This document shows positions 32,108 to 40,031 of a DNA stretch of 64,000 nt, piece by piece. The number at the start of each line of letters is the position of its first letter. Positions within the stretch are counted from its first letter, which is position 1. The notes under the pieces are model-generated. The model saw nothing but the letters and a program-made list of their open reading frames with translations. It did no database searches and was not told the DNA's origin. The DNA is from JAZDLR01 sp964540995 (GTDB lineage Bacteria; Patescibacteriota; Patescibacteriia; UBA1558; 2-01-FULL-52-15), in contig CAZIOU010000003.1 in assembly GCA_964540995.1 (NCBI GenBank), positions 1 to 64,000 on the forward strand, given 5' to 3'. Position numbers and translations under genes: made by a program.

Positions 32108-33806
32108 GTTACGCCGCTGGTGGCCTGAATTATTATCGGCAGCGATTATCATTAGTCTGCTTTTCTGGCGTCTAGATTGGACTGGTATGCTGGGTGATGA
32201 GGCGGCCTATGCGGTACGATCGTGGCGTTGGGTTGATTTCCTCTTCTCGCCCTATCAGACTACACCCTGGCAGTGGTATAACCCCTTGCCCTGGTGGGTT
32301 TTCTTGTCTTTTCATGACGCGCCACCGCTGGCGTTCTGGTGGCAGCATGGTGCGCAAACTCTGTTTGGCGCTACTACCTGGACAACACGTTTGCCGGGGG
32401 TACTAGCTGGTATCGGTGTGGCTGCTTTGGTCTACGACTGTTTGCAACAAACATTTTCGCGACGTACTGCTGTGGTGGGGTTGCTTATACTTGCAACTCT
32501 GACGCCCTTTTATTGGTTGCAACGGACTGCTTTGCTGGAACCAACGATGATGCTGTGGATAATGTTGGCTATTGCTGCCTTTCTACGAGCCGCTAAGCAA
32601 CCGCGCTGGTATCTGGCTATTGGAGCCGCTCTTGGACTCGCGCTCCTGACGAAGTACACCGCTTTATTTGTGTTGCCCGCATTGCTGATTATTATTATCT
32701 GGCGCCGTAGAAGTGCTTTGAAACAGCGCCAAATATGGTCCGGTGTCGGTCTGATGATTATCCTGCAATATCCAGTACTTCTTTATAATCTGCTGATGTA
32801 CAAGAGTCGAGGACACGCTGATGTACAGATCGCAGCTTTATTACGTCAGACCAATCGCGATTGGCCGATCTTATCCACACAGGTCAGTACGAGCTGGTGG
32901 CAATCATTGGTAAGCCTAGTTCAAAATGTGACTGATCTCTATGCTTGGCCAATGATCATACTTATTATCTTGGTTCTGGTGCTACTCGGGTTGAAGAAGG
33001 TCTGGCGACAAGCTACCAACTATTGGTTGTTACTTGGTCTTTTGGCTCTTGGGTGGATTGTCTTCATGCTGCTGACACGACAGGACGCCCGCTTCATCGC
33101 TACCGGTTATATTTTCGTTCCCTTGCTTGTAGCGCCACTGGTGACTGCTTGGAGCTACCAATTTCGTTGGTATAGTCTGATAGTAGTATTACTGCTAGTA
33201 ATATCATTATTTTATAATCTGCAAACAAATTATTTACCGCAACAGTGGGGGAGCGTTCGCTGGACTTATTCAGCGTTCCATGGTCGAGGATATGGCTTAT
33301 TAGCGACGGAGCACTACCTAGCTGCTTTGACTGCTGGTCATCAACCAGATGTATTATTACAGGACGATTATTATCGACAGTTTGATCCTCGAGTTGCTAA
33401 AGAGAAAATATTTGATTTTACAGCCGATGCTTCGGTTTCCAAGGAGCCGGTGTTATCGGATATTATTATCTACGATCAGAGAATCAATTGGTTTGCGGAG
33501 ATTTGGTATTTCAAACGAATCTTTTATTTCCAACGTTTCATGGTCATTAGCACGCGAGATTTAGTAAAGTTTCACGAGCAATTTCCTCAAGAATATTTAG
33601 ATATTACCAGCGGCAAAAATTTTCATTATTTTCAAATAACTGATAGTGATTTGATTGATAAAGTTGCTGGGCTTGATAGTGTCAACACGCAAGCAGAAAA
33701 GTTACTAACTGCTTCAGGTGAAACGATGTTACCGAGCCCGACTGGTCAATCCGCCTTCAAATTGTACACCGGAGTTTTCCCAGTCGGAGCTGTGCCTAAG
33801 CCCTAG
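32097..33806 (+). CDS. PMT/ArnT-like membrane glycosyltransferase (GT-C)
   Basis: 569 residues, about ten to twelve transmembrane helices followed by a soluble C-terminal domain (about 385-569). The first loop has MLGDEAAYAVRSWRW (catalytic acidic pair, as in GT39/GT83) and HDAPPLAFWWQHGAQTLFG. Such enzymes transfer a sugar from a polyprenyl-phosphate donor to protein or lipid outside the membrane. The overlap with the DPM1-like gene (11 nt) supports mannosylation of surface proteins or glycans. Confidence 0.88.
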   Translation: MITKLRRWWPELLSAAIIISLLFWRLDWTGMLGDEAAYAVRSWRWVDFLFSPYQTTPWQWYNPLPWWVFLSFHDAPPLAFWWQHGAQTLFGATTWTTRLPGVLAGIGVAALVYDCLQQTFSRRTAVVGLLILATLTPFYWLQRTALLEPTMMLWIMLAIAAFLRAAKQPRWYLAIGAALGLALLTKYTALFVLPALLIIIIWRRRSALKQRQIWSGVGLMIILQYPVLLYNLLMYKSRGHADVQIAALLRQTNRDWPILSTQVSTSWWQSLVSLVQNVTDLYAWPMIILIILVLVLLGLKKVWRQATNYWLLLGLLALGWIVFMLLTRQDARFIATGYIFVPLLVAPLVTAWSYQFRWYSLIVVLLLVISLFYNLQTNYLPQQWGSVRWTYSAFHGRGYGLLATEHYLAALTAGHQPDVLLQDDYYRQFDPRVAKEKIFDFTADASVSKEPVLSDIIIYDQRINWFAEIWYFKRIFYFQRFMVISTRDLVKFHEQFPQEYLDITSGKNFHYFQITDSDLIDKVAGLDSVNTQAEKLLTASGETMLPSPTGQSAFKLYTGVFPVGAVPKP

Positions 33807-33825
33807 TGCAAAAAACCCAAGAAAA

Positions 33826-33834
33826 TGCTATTAT
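33826..33834 (+). promoter_or_regulatory. Extended -10 promoter of the HU gene
   Basis: TGCTATTAT, no good -35. The leader would be about 28 nt and AT-rich. Confidence 0.45.
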
Positions 33835-33869
33835 TTCAAAGATAATTAATCAATTAAGATTATCCACAT

Positions 33870-34154
33870 ATGGCAAAAGGTATTACTAAGTCTCAAATGC
33901 TTGAGGCATTAGCCACCAAGACCGGTCACTCCAAGAAGGATGTGGCTGCAATGTTGGAAGCTGTAGCTAACCTAGCTTACAGCGAAGTTAAGAAAAACGG
34001 AGAAATTACCATCCCAGGAATTGGTAAATTGGTCAAGAAGCACCGTGCAGCTCGCATGGGTCGCAACCCGGCCACTGGCGCAGAGATCAAAATCCCAGCC
34101 AAAACCGTAGTAAAGTTCAAGGTTGCAAAGGCTGCCAAGGACGCTATTCTATAG
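33870..34154 (+). CDS. hup: HU-family nucleoid protein
   Basis: 94 residues with the complete HU fold: helical N-terminal (ITKSQMLEALATKTGHSKKDVAAMLEAV), GEITIPGIGKLVKKHRAARMGRNPATGAEIKIPA with the DNA-contacting RNPATG arm, and the C-terminal helix. It binds and bends DNA as a dimer. A 16-bp stem terminator follows at 34225. Confidence 0.95.
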   Translation: MAKGITKSQMLEALATKTGHSKKDVAAMLEAVANLAYSEVKKNGEITIPGIGKLVKKHRAARMGRNPATGAEIKIPAKTVVKFKVAKAAKDAIL

Positions 34155-34224
34155 GAATTAGCTTGTAGGTTGTAGCCTGTAGGGACAGGTCTTGACCTGT
34201 CCTGTAGGTTAGTAGCAAATCAAA

Positions 34225-34280
34225 AAATACTCCTTTTCTTAAGGACGCTCAGCGCCTGCAAGAAGAGGAGTATTTGTTAT
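34225..34280 (+). terminator. Terminator of the HU gene
   Basis: 16-bp stem (one G-U) AAATACTCCTTTTCTT with AAGAAGAGGAGTATTT, loop of 19 nt, then TGTTATTG. Positions 34225-34240 and 34260-34275. Confidence 0.75.
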
Positions 34281-34303
34281 TGACAAAATAGTTAAAACTT
34301 ATT

Positions 34304-34338
34304 GTTAAAAAATACCCCCAACCGTTAGGTCGGGGGTT
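34304..34338 (-). terminator. Terminator of the two-gene accessory operon
   Basis: Minus strand AACCCCCGACC-TAAC-GGTTGGGGGT followed by ATTTTTTAAC. Confidence 0.8.
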
Positions 34339-34501
34339 GAAAGCTGATTTGGTTCAGTTCGCTATTGAGGCGAACCTGTCCATGAGATAGGGTAGCCAGC
34401 AGATCACCGTGCCGTAAGAATGTCCACAACATGTAGCCGTAGACAGCCAGACAGGCTAGTAGTAGATTCCTCGGAAGCGGATATGTCCTATGCTTTGACA
34501 T
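34325..34501 (-). CDS. Tiny single-span membrane protein
   Basis: 58 residues from ATG 34501; a GTG start at 34540 overlapping the upstream gene would give 71. AAGGAG lies directly against the ATG. One transmembrane helix (NLLLACLAVYGYMLWTFL, about residues 11-28) and a polar C terminus. Second gene after the 153-residue accessory protein. The terminator stem slightly overlaps its stop. Function unknown; confidence in translation is moderate. Confidence 0.45.
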   Translation of the reverse strand: MSKHRTYPLPRNLLLACLAVYGYMLWTFLRHGDLLATLSHGQVRLNSELNQISFQPPT

Positions 34502-34506
34502 CTCCT

Positions 34507-34968
34507 TCAGCCCTTGTGGTCGGCGGGAGTGATGTGACACAGAACTCGGTCTCCCTCCATGAGTGCCACTGAACCACCGCGATCGTCCATCAAAGCTGTG
34601 AGATATGCGATAAAATCACTGTAACTCCTCGAGCTTCTAAAGAATACCTTCCATTCACTCAACTGCAGAGAACGCTTGGGGGTCTGGTTTGACCTCGGCA
34701 TAACTAGGCCTAGGAATTTGCCATTGGCCATGATTGGGGTGGGGAAGTCACCATTCGCATCGATGGTACTTGTGAGAATCTCAAAAAATGTCGCTGCCGC
34801 CTTGTCATCTTTGAAGAAGCCAACAGGAGTTGGTTGATCGCTGGGCGGAGTTTGGAATTGTTTGATCAGAGCAAAAACCTTATCATAGGCGGCAGAGGCG
34901 TCTTGATCGATGAAAAGGTGGCGGTAATGGGCCAACTCAATAAGTACTTTGTTGGGTGTCTCAGACAT
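34507..34968 (-). CDS. Accessory cytoplasmic hypothetical protein
   Basis: 153 residues, alpha/beta: an N-terminal helical part (VLIELAHYRHLFIDQDASAA, YDKVFALIKQFQ) and a C-terminal half with WKVFFRSSRSYSDFIAYLTAL and SVALMEGDRVLCHI. No catalytic motif recognised. AAGGAG with 7-nt spacing before the ATG. Own promoter (35019-35047); its leader begins with the word shared by other accessory leaders (34989-35007). Confidence 0.65.
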   Translation of the reverse strand: MSETPNKVLIELAHYRHLFIDQDASAAYDKVFALIKQFQTPPSDQPTPVGFFKDDKAAATFFEILTSTIDANGDFPTPIMANGKFLGLVMPRSNQTPKRSLQLSEWKVFFRSSRSYSDFIAYLTALMDDRGGSVALMEGDRVLCHITPADHKG

Positions 34969-35018
34969 GGAACAACTCCTTGGTTGAGAGCGGTGGTGTA
35001 AAGGAACGGAGCGTAATG

Positions 35019-35047
35019 AAACTACTAGATTTAGCTAATTTAGTCAA
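35019..35047 (-). promoter_or_regulatory. Promoter of accessory operon 34325-34968
   Basis: Minus strand TTGACT (35047-35042), 17-nt spacer, TAGTTT (35024-35019). Confidence 0.6.
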
Positions 35048-35055
35048 TAAAAAGT

Positions 35056-35079
35056 GCCGCCTAAGTTTCCTTAGGCGGC
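35056..35079 (-). terminator. Terminator of the candidate structured RNA
   Basis: GCCGCCTAAG-GAAA-CTTAGGCGGC followed by ACTTTTTATTG on the minus strand. The GNRA-type loop and the CCTAAG stem recur as an internal hairpin at 35196-35211. Confidence 0.7.
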
Positions 35080-35550
35080 GATCTGCTACATGGCCCCTTG
35101 CGAACAAGGGATAGCGACTTGTTTAAGGTCATCTATTATTGCCGCAGCAGAAGGAAGGTGGAGGCAGCGTTCAAACTTACTAGAGCTCTACGGAACCTAA
35201 GTTTCCTTAGGCAGGTCCATGGAGAGTTTGGTAACTCTACCGTAGTAACTATAGCAGCGAGTCTGCCTCCAATGATAAGGTACGATCCCCTCGAATGCTA
35301 TCGTAGGATAGCTCGCGACCGTCCCGCTGGAAGCATTTCAACGGGATCGCACCAAAATGGCTGGGTGGCTCACAGAGTGGTCAAAAAATCGCGTGTTCGA
35401 CCCAGAGCGTCCTCCTTTTACAAGTAAGAACAACTCATCTCTGTGAGACGCACCCAAAGGTACAATATAAGGGGGTACAACCGGAACAGCTTCGGCCTTA
35501 CACTAACACTCGTTTGAGGTTAGATGACTGTAACCGGTCGTACCCGCAAC
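35056..35550 (-). ncRNA. Candidate large structured noncoding RNA beside a recombinase gene
   Basis: No credible protein is encoded on either strand. On the minus strand it runs from a promoter (35584-35557) to a 10-bp terminator (35079-35056). Helices found by eye: domain 1, GGGTACGACCGG/CCGGTTGTACCC (35545-35534 with 35484-35473), enclosing CTAAC/GTTAG; domain 2, GGGTG and CTCACAGAG with CTCTGTGAG and CACCC (35455-35439 with 35377-35363); domain 3, 7-bp CGATCCC/GGGATCG (35349-35343 with 35289-35283) around GATAGC/GCTATC; domain 4, GGAGGCAG/CTGCCTCC (35270-35263 with 35167-35160) around CTACGG/CCGTAG and two hairpins. The first helix starts about 5 nt after the predicted transcript start. 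It fits neither tmRNA nor RNase P, whose signature words are absent. Confidence 0.6.
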
Positions 35551-35556
35551 CAGCGC

Positions 35557-35584
35557 ACTTTAGCACACTGGTCTAATGTGTCAA
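35557..35584 (-). promoter_or_regulatory. Promoter of the candidate structured RNA
   Basis: Minus strand TTGACA (35584-35579), 16-nt spacer, TAAAGT (35562-35557). Confidence 0.6.
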
Positions 35585-35612
35585 ATTATTTCAGGGGGTA
35601 TTTGGCACTATG

Positions 35613-36143
35613 TCACAAGCGCTGTCGACACTCATATATCTTAAACTCGATCACTTCATTTTCGTTGGGTATGTATAGAATGGTCGCGTCCTTCATACTT
35701 GAGAGATTGTAGGCAAGTTTGTATAGACTCGTTGTTCCGATTTCAACATAAATCTTTTGATTATCTTTTTCGGCCAGTAAGTCTGCGGTTCCAAAATTGG
35801 TATGAGGTTCCTGTAATATAGTGTAGTCTTCGAATTCAAAATAGTTAACTACTTTATTCATCATATCAAAATGCCAATCGGCACCATGTTTTTTCGTTAG
35901 ATTCTTACGGTTTACTGAATGGCCAGTGTGTTCCCATAGAGTAGAGGATTTTAGCTCCTTCACCGCGACGTCACCAGTAACTATGAGGATAGCAATGTGC
36001 CTCAAAAGGCATTTAGAGCATGAAATGGGTTCATTGATATGAGGACTCTGAGCTTGCTGAATTTTCGAACTTAGCCATTGTATTTCTTTATGAAGGTGTT
36101 TCTCTACAACATCCCAGGGTAAACTTGATGGTTGTTTATTCAT
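35613..36143 (-). CDS. PD-(D/E)XK-nuclease-like protein next to recombinase
   Basis: 176 residues from ATG 36143 (GGAAAGGA 8 nt upstream; its ATG overlaps the integrase stop as ATGAATAA). N-terminal helix and a CSKC pair (about 44-47); C-terminal core YTILQEPHTNFGTADLLAEKDNQKIYVEIGTTSLYKL, in which the spaced Asp (GTADLL) and Glu (YVEIG) match the beta-hairpin acidic residues of PD-(D/E)XK nucleases, although the usual Lys is replaced. A DNA-cleaving or DNA-recognition role is inferred. Lower GC than flanks suggests transfer together with the recombinase. Confidence 0.6.
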   Translation of the reverse strand: MNKQPSSLPWDVVEKHLHKEIQWLSSKIQQAQSPHINEPISCSKCLLRHIAILIVTGDVAVKELKSSTLWEHTGHSVNRKNLTKKHGADWHFDMMNKVVNYFEFEDYTILQEPHTNFGTADLLAEKDNQKIYVEIGTTSLYKLAYNLSSMKDATILYIPNENEVIEFKIYECRQRL

Positions 36144-37092
36144 TCTTGATATCCTTTCCACCATGATATTTGCTGTGAATATCTTTTAGTTGTTTATTAG
36201 TAACATGTGTATAGATCTGAGTAGTGGCAATATTTTTGTGTCCTAGAAATTCTTGTACTAATCTTAGGTCAACGCCATGAATAAGTAGGTCGGTGGCATA
36301 GGAGTGTCTCAGTGTATGTGGTGAAGCGTCTAGTGCAATACCAGCTAGGCGCGTATATTTCTGCACGATACGCTCCATAGAACGAGGTGTCAGACGATTA
36401 GCTTTGGAGGCGATATTAAAGCTATGTGAAATAAATAGTGCTTTGTCATCATCATTACGTTCATGAAGATACTTCTGTAACCAGTCGAGACAACGAACCG
36501 AAAAATAAACGGTTCTTACACGATTACCTTTACCGATAACCGGCACTTCCAGACTAATCTTTTGTTGCTTAGCGGGTATTCGCTCCTTATTGAGTGCCGT
36601 TAGTTCTGAAACTCGCAAACCAGTGGAGAATAGGGTTTCTAAGATAGCTCTATCTCGAAGTCCAATGATAGTTTCTAAATCAGGTGTAAGCAGTAAACGT
36701 TCAATTTGATCGAGAGATAAAAATTTTATTTTTTGACCTGATTTATCGTCCTTAGCCAATTTTACCTTATCAGGTGCTATGCAGGGTATATTCTTGTCAC
36801 TGAAATAACTTAATAATGATCTTAGAGCAATTAGATAATAATTTTGAGTAGTGCGTTTGAGTGGTTTGTCATTCGAAGTATTCCTTTTCGACAAGAAAAT
36901 TCTATATTGCCAAAGCAGGTCAGTCGTCAAAAGAGGGGGAGTGAGATCGGGTTGCTTAATTGTTTGAAGCCAGTCAGTAAATTTTTTTAGATAGCGATCA
37001 TAATTAATTTGAGTAGTCTGAGATAGACCGCGTTCAATTTCTAGATATTCTAATAAATCTGGGATGTAAGCTCGGATCGATTTGTAAACCAT
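36136..37092 (-). CDS. Tyrosine recombinase (XerC/XerD-like)
   Basis: 318 residues. N-terminal SAM-like core-binding domain (LLEYLEIERGLSQTTQINYDRYLKKF) and catalytic domain with ETLFSTGLRVSELTAL (Arg I), HTLRHSYATDLL (H-x-x-R) and EFLGHKNIATTQIYTHV (LGH and the nucleophile Tyr). It could be the chromosome-dimer resolvase or an element integrase; the adjoining nuclease-like gene, structured RNA, repeats and AT-rich composition favour the second, but CPR Xer proteins look similar. Confidence 0.88.
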   Translation of the reverse strand: MVYKSIRAYIPDLLEYLEIERGLSQTTQINYDRYLKKFTDWLQTIKQPDLTPPLLTTDLLWQYRIFLSKRNTSNDKPLKRTTQNYYLIALRSLLSYFSDKNIPCIAPDKVKLAKDDKSGQKIKFLSLDQIERLLLTPDLETIIGLRDRAILETLFSTGLRVSELTALNKERIPAKQQKISLEVPVIGKGNRVRTVYFSVRCLDWLQKYLHERNDDDKALFISHSFNIASKANRLTPRSMERIVQKYTRLAGIALDASPHTLRHSYATDLLIHGVDLRLVQEFLGHKNIATTQIYTHVTNKQLKDIHSKYHGGKDIKNE

Positions 37093-37132
37093 AGAGGAGT
37101 GTTAATTATTAGTTGTTGTGGACAACTATAGT

Positions 37133-37193
37133 ATGTCGCACAATATATGTAAAGCGACATGTAAATAATAACGTATCCCAATAAAGCCGTCAA
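37133..37193 (-). promoter_or_regulatory. Recombinase promoter with overlapping inverted repeat
   Basis: Minus strand TTGACG (37193-37188), 17-nt spacer, TATTAT (37170-37165). A 7-bp inverted repeat ATGTCGC … GCGACAT (37133-37139 and 37154-37160) lies directly at the expected start site, as a repressor operator or a leader hairpin would. Confidence 0.6.
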
Positions 37194-37199
37194 ACGCTA

Positions 37200-37650
37200 C
37201 AGTAATGATCGTTTTGACCCTGTGCCCTACTACGTAAATCAAATTTTGAATTCAAGGTACAATATGACCTGAAATTTCAATTTGTACGCTCTTCTATCGG
37301 TTTCGTCCGTTACTCCTATCTCTTTAGCTACGACGCATTTAAAGCCTCGTTTGAGGATGGCTACGGTACTCGGTACTAGGTGCTCGTTTAGATCTATTAG
37401 GGCATCTATGACCTAAGTCGCTCTTAGTGACACTAGCTAGCACTTATTCAGTTAATGCGCTTTGGGTCATCTATGACCTGAATTGGTAAATTTAAATTCA
37501 ACTGACGTTCGTGTTGGATAGATCAGACCACTACGGCTCGTTTCGAATTATGTTTAGGAGGTATGTCGCCTCCAAAAATGCACTGGTGGGCTATGTGTCG
37601 TAAAATATATTGCTGCATGGGACTCGGTACTAGGTGCTCGGGACTCGAAA
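37200..37650. repeat. Noncoding stretch with palindromes upstream of recombinase
   Basis: No gene. It contains GGTCAT-CT-ATGACC (37471-37484 region), two related words (GGGCATCTATGACCTAA, GGTACAATATGACCTGAA), and two copies of the GTACTAGGTGCTCG repeat family (37364-37392, 37618-37650). AAGGTACAATAT at 37254-37265 also occurs at 35457-35468, inside the structured RNA. Confidence 0.6.
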
Positions 37651-37686
37651 AGAAACACCGCCTCGATGTTTGAGACGGTGTTGTGG
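37651..37686 (-). terminator. Terminator downstream of the AT-hook-like protein gene
   Basis: Minus strand AACACCGTCTC … GAGGCGGTGTT followed by TCTTTTC. Confidence 0.7.
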
Positions 37687-37707
37687 ACGTTGGGCGTCCG
37701 AAGATTA

Positions 37708-37968
37708 TTAGTTGCGAATGGGCTTACGACCGCGCTTGGCTGCTGGCGGTCGACGGGTGAAGGGATTGATCAGGTCATGACGGGCAATCCAGGCTGATAG
37801 ACATGATCTGGCGCCGCCCTCCTCTATTTCGAAATCGGTGGCTTGGAATGAACTACCTCCAATGGCAAATATTCCATGAATCTCGTCGGCAATTTGTTGG
37901 CGTTCGGGCTTGCGAACAATGAATGGAGTCTCTTCAACTTTCTTTCGCCATACCCTGCACCTGATCAT
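37708..37968 (-). CDS. Small basic-tailed hypothetical protein
   Basis: 86 residues. A central FEIEEGGARSCLSAWIARHDLINPF segment ends in RRPPAAKRGRKPIRN, whose RGRKP core is like an AT-hook DNA-minor-groove motif. It follows ftsQ by 35 nt on the same strand and ends at a strong terminator, so it is probably cotranscribed with the cell-division genes. DNA binding is inferred from the tail only. Confidence 0.55.
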   Translation of the reverse strand: MIRCRVWRKKVEETPFIVRKPERQQIADEIHGIFAIGGSSFQATDFEIEEGGARSCLSAWIARHDLINPFTRRPPAAKRGRKPIRN

Positions 37969-38003
37969 GGTCTTTTCCGCCCTGGTTAGAAGTGGGAAAG
38001 CAA

Positions 38004-38849
38004 CTACTTGAAATAAACATGATCTCCAAAACGAAGATCAACATACTGGATAGTAGCAGGAATTACATTTTGGTCAAGCAGGTCACGCAGACGCTGGATC
38101 TGTGGACCAAAGGCATCGCTAGAACTGAAAAGGACGCGGTAGCCTCGTGAAGTTGAGACGATTAGCTGTCGGTCATCATCGTTGAGGTGGAATTTGCTGA
38201 TAGTAATCATGTCAGTTGGGAAATTCCAGGCCTGACGAATGGCTGACGCTTTTTCTAAATAGTCAGTACTAATCCATTGACTGCGGTCAGAACGCTCATC
38301 AGCAATGACTACATTGGTAGGGATCGTCGTGCTAGCTAGATCTCCTAGTTGCTGCCCGCGATAATCCAATTGGGTGAAAGCTTCTGGAGTCTGTCGCACG
38401 AAGGGTAAGATACGTTCCTCGCCTTTGATGTGTAATGTATTGGGGAACTGCTTCCGTATGATTACATTCTTGAGCCAGAAATCGTCAGTTAATTGTTGCT
38501 GTAATTTTCCTGATTTAAATAAAAGAAAATTACTATTTTTAAAGATTAGCCAGCGATGCTGCTGCAAAACCGGATTAATACGTTGATCAAGCTGCTCTCG
38601 TGGTATATCGGGTAAGCCTTCGATAGTGACGTGACTCAATGCCAGCCATGGCACCTGGAAGATACTCTGCCCGATCAAAAATATTGCAATGATCCCCATT
38701 ACTAGATAAGCGCGAGACATCGTCCTTTGGGCCGGTGGTTCGCGGTAATAGTCATAGACTTGCCGCCGACGAGGTTCGTTGGCTACACGAGTCGTATCGA
38801 GTCGGTAGAAACGATTACTAGGAGTTTGTTGACGCTTCTTCAGGAACAT
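38004..38849 (-). CDS. ftsQ: Cell-division protein FtsQ/DivIB-like
   Basis: 281 residues. A basic cytoplasmic tail (about 1-44), one transmembrane helix (AYLVMGIIAIFLIGQSIFQV), a POTRA domain beginning LSHVTIEGLPDIPREQL, and a beta-domain with FWLKNVIIRKQFPNTLHIKGEERILPFV, the typical FtsQ/DivIB Tyr/Phe-rich order. It would link division proteins FtsB/FtsL at the septum. It overlaps the alr stop by 10 nt. Confidence 0.85.
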   Translation of the reverse strand: MFLKKRQQTPSNRFYRLDTTRVANEPRRRQVYDYYREPPAQRTMSRAYLVMGIIAIFLIGQSIFQVPWLALSHVTIEGLPDIPREQLDQRINPVLQQHRWLIFKNSNFLLFKSGKLQQQLTDDFWLKNVIIRKQFPNTLHIKGEERILPFVRQTPEAFTQLDYRGQQLGDLASTTIPTNVVIADERSDRSQWISTDYLEKASAIRQAWNFPTDMITISKFHLNDDDRQLIVSTSRGYRVLFSSSDAFGPQIQRLRDLLDQNVIPATIQYVDLRFGDHVYFK

Positions 38850-39943
38850 ATGATGCGGGGTAATAACGGATTGAGGCGAGTAGTCACTTCATAGTTAATC
38901 GTTGCAGACCATTTGGCTAGATCATCAACTGTGATCAGTTCTTTACCATCACGACCAATCAGGGTGACGATGTCATCAACCTTAATCTGATGCTTGGCGG
39001 GTAATGCTATCATCATGACATTCATACAAATCCTGCCCACGACTGGATAGCGCTGGCCTTTGATCAGCACTGTGGCATTATTGCTGAAGCGTCGATCGAA
39101 ACCATCATAGTAACCAACCGGAATGGTGGCGATGAAGCTGTCCTTAGTCACTCGATAACTTTGGCCATAGCCAACGGTGTCCCCGCGTTTGACGGCTTTG
39201 ACTTGCAACACTTTGGTCTTCCATGACAGTACAGGCTTGAGTACTCCTCCCCGCTTCTGATCATGATAGGGTTCTAAGCCATACAGACCCAAGCCTAAAC
39301 GTAAGCCTTGAACTTGATACGATGGTTGGCGCAAGACAGCGGCAGTACAAGCAATGTGATTGAGTGGGAAAATGATATTGTCTTTGTGTAATTCATGAAT
39401 GACACGTAGGAAGCGTTGAAACTGCAGATGAGTGAAATCTTGCTGGCGATTCTCGCTGTCAGCAAAATGACTAAAGATGCCTTGGATTTGTAAATTTTTT
39501 AACTTAACGATTTGTTCGATACCACCGACAGCTTGACGGTAATCGATACCGAGTCGACGCGTACCAACATCAACTTTGATCTGGGTTGACACTTTGACCC
39601 CCAGCGAATTCAAGTATTGAGCGTCGGCTAGGTCTTTGATCGGCAAGGTAATCTTGGCTCGAGCAGCGGCACGTAATTCTGATTTCGATCGAGGCCAGAA
39701 GCCCAAAATTAAGATTGGCTTAGTTGTTTGTTTCCTGATAGCTAGTGCTTCTGATAATTCAAAGACAACAAATCCGTCTACCAACTTGTTTCGCTTGAGG
39801 CTAGAGACAATTTCCGCTTGCCCATGACCGTAGGCGTTACCTTTGACTACGGCGAAAAGTTTGGTCTGGGGATTGAGCAAACGACGAAAATAACGAACGT
39901 TGTGTTCGAGATTGCTGCGGGAGATTTCGAGCCAGCTGGTCAT
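38840..39943 (-). CDS. alr: Alanine racemase
   Basis: PLP enzyme producing D-alanine for peptidoglycan. 367 residues; FAVVKGNAYGHG carries the PLP lysine (about residue 34), GTRRLGIDYRQ and GLGLYGLEP follow, and GYGQSYRVTKDSFIATIPVGYYDGF holds the catalytic Tyr. Start WLEISRSNLEHNVRYFR is typical. Overlaps ftsQ by 10 nt. The pair fits cell-wall synthesis and division. Confidence 0.93.
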   Translation of the reverse strand: MTSWLEISRSNLEHNVRYFRRLLNPQTKLFAVVKGNAYGHGQAEIVSSLKRNKLVDGFVVFELSEALAIRKQTTKPILILGFWPRSKSELRAAARAKITLPIKDLADAQYLNSLGVKVSTQIKVDVGTRRLGIDYRQAVGGIEQIVKLKNLQIQGIFSHFADSENRQQDFTHLQFQRFLRVIHELHKDNIIFPLNHIACTAAVLRQPSYQVQGLRLGLGLYGLEPYHDQKRGGVLKPVLSWKTKVLQVKAVKRGDTVGYGQSYRVTKDSFIATIPVGYYDGFDRRFSNNATVLIKGQRYPVVGRICMNVMMIALPAKHQIKVDDIVTLIGRDGKELITVDDLAKWSATINYEVTTRLNPLLPRIICS

Positions 39944-40031
39944 CGTTAGTTATTAGTTACATGTTACTAGTTATTAGGGAAGAGCTAATGAATCAATCTG
40001 ACCCTAATAACTAATACCTAATAACTGCTCG

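Noticed and set aside
35397..35416. tmRNA-like words (GGAGGACG, TCTGG then GTCGAAC) in the structured RNA
   Set aside because: No tag reading frame ending in Ala-Ala-stop, no matching tRNA-like 3' half with good pairing; resemblance is limited to a dozen bases.
35098..35427. 109-codon plus-strand frame in the structured RNA region
   Set aside because: No ribosome-binding site or domain pattern; composition follows helix arms, and the promoter and terminator point to the minus strand.
35056..35550. RNase P RNA
   Set aside because: The universal P4 words (GAGGAAAGTCC and ACAGAA … GCTTA) are absent on both strands.
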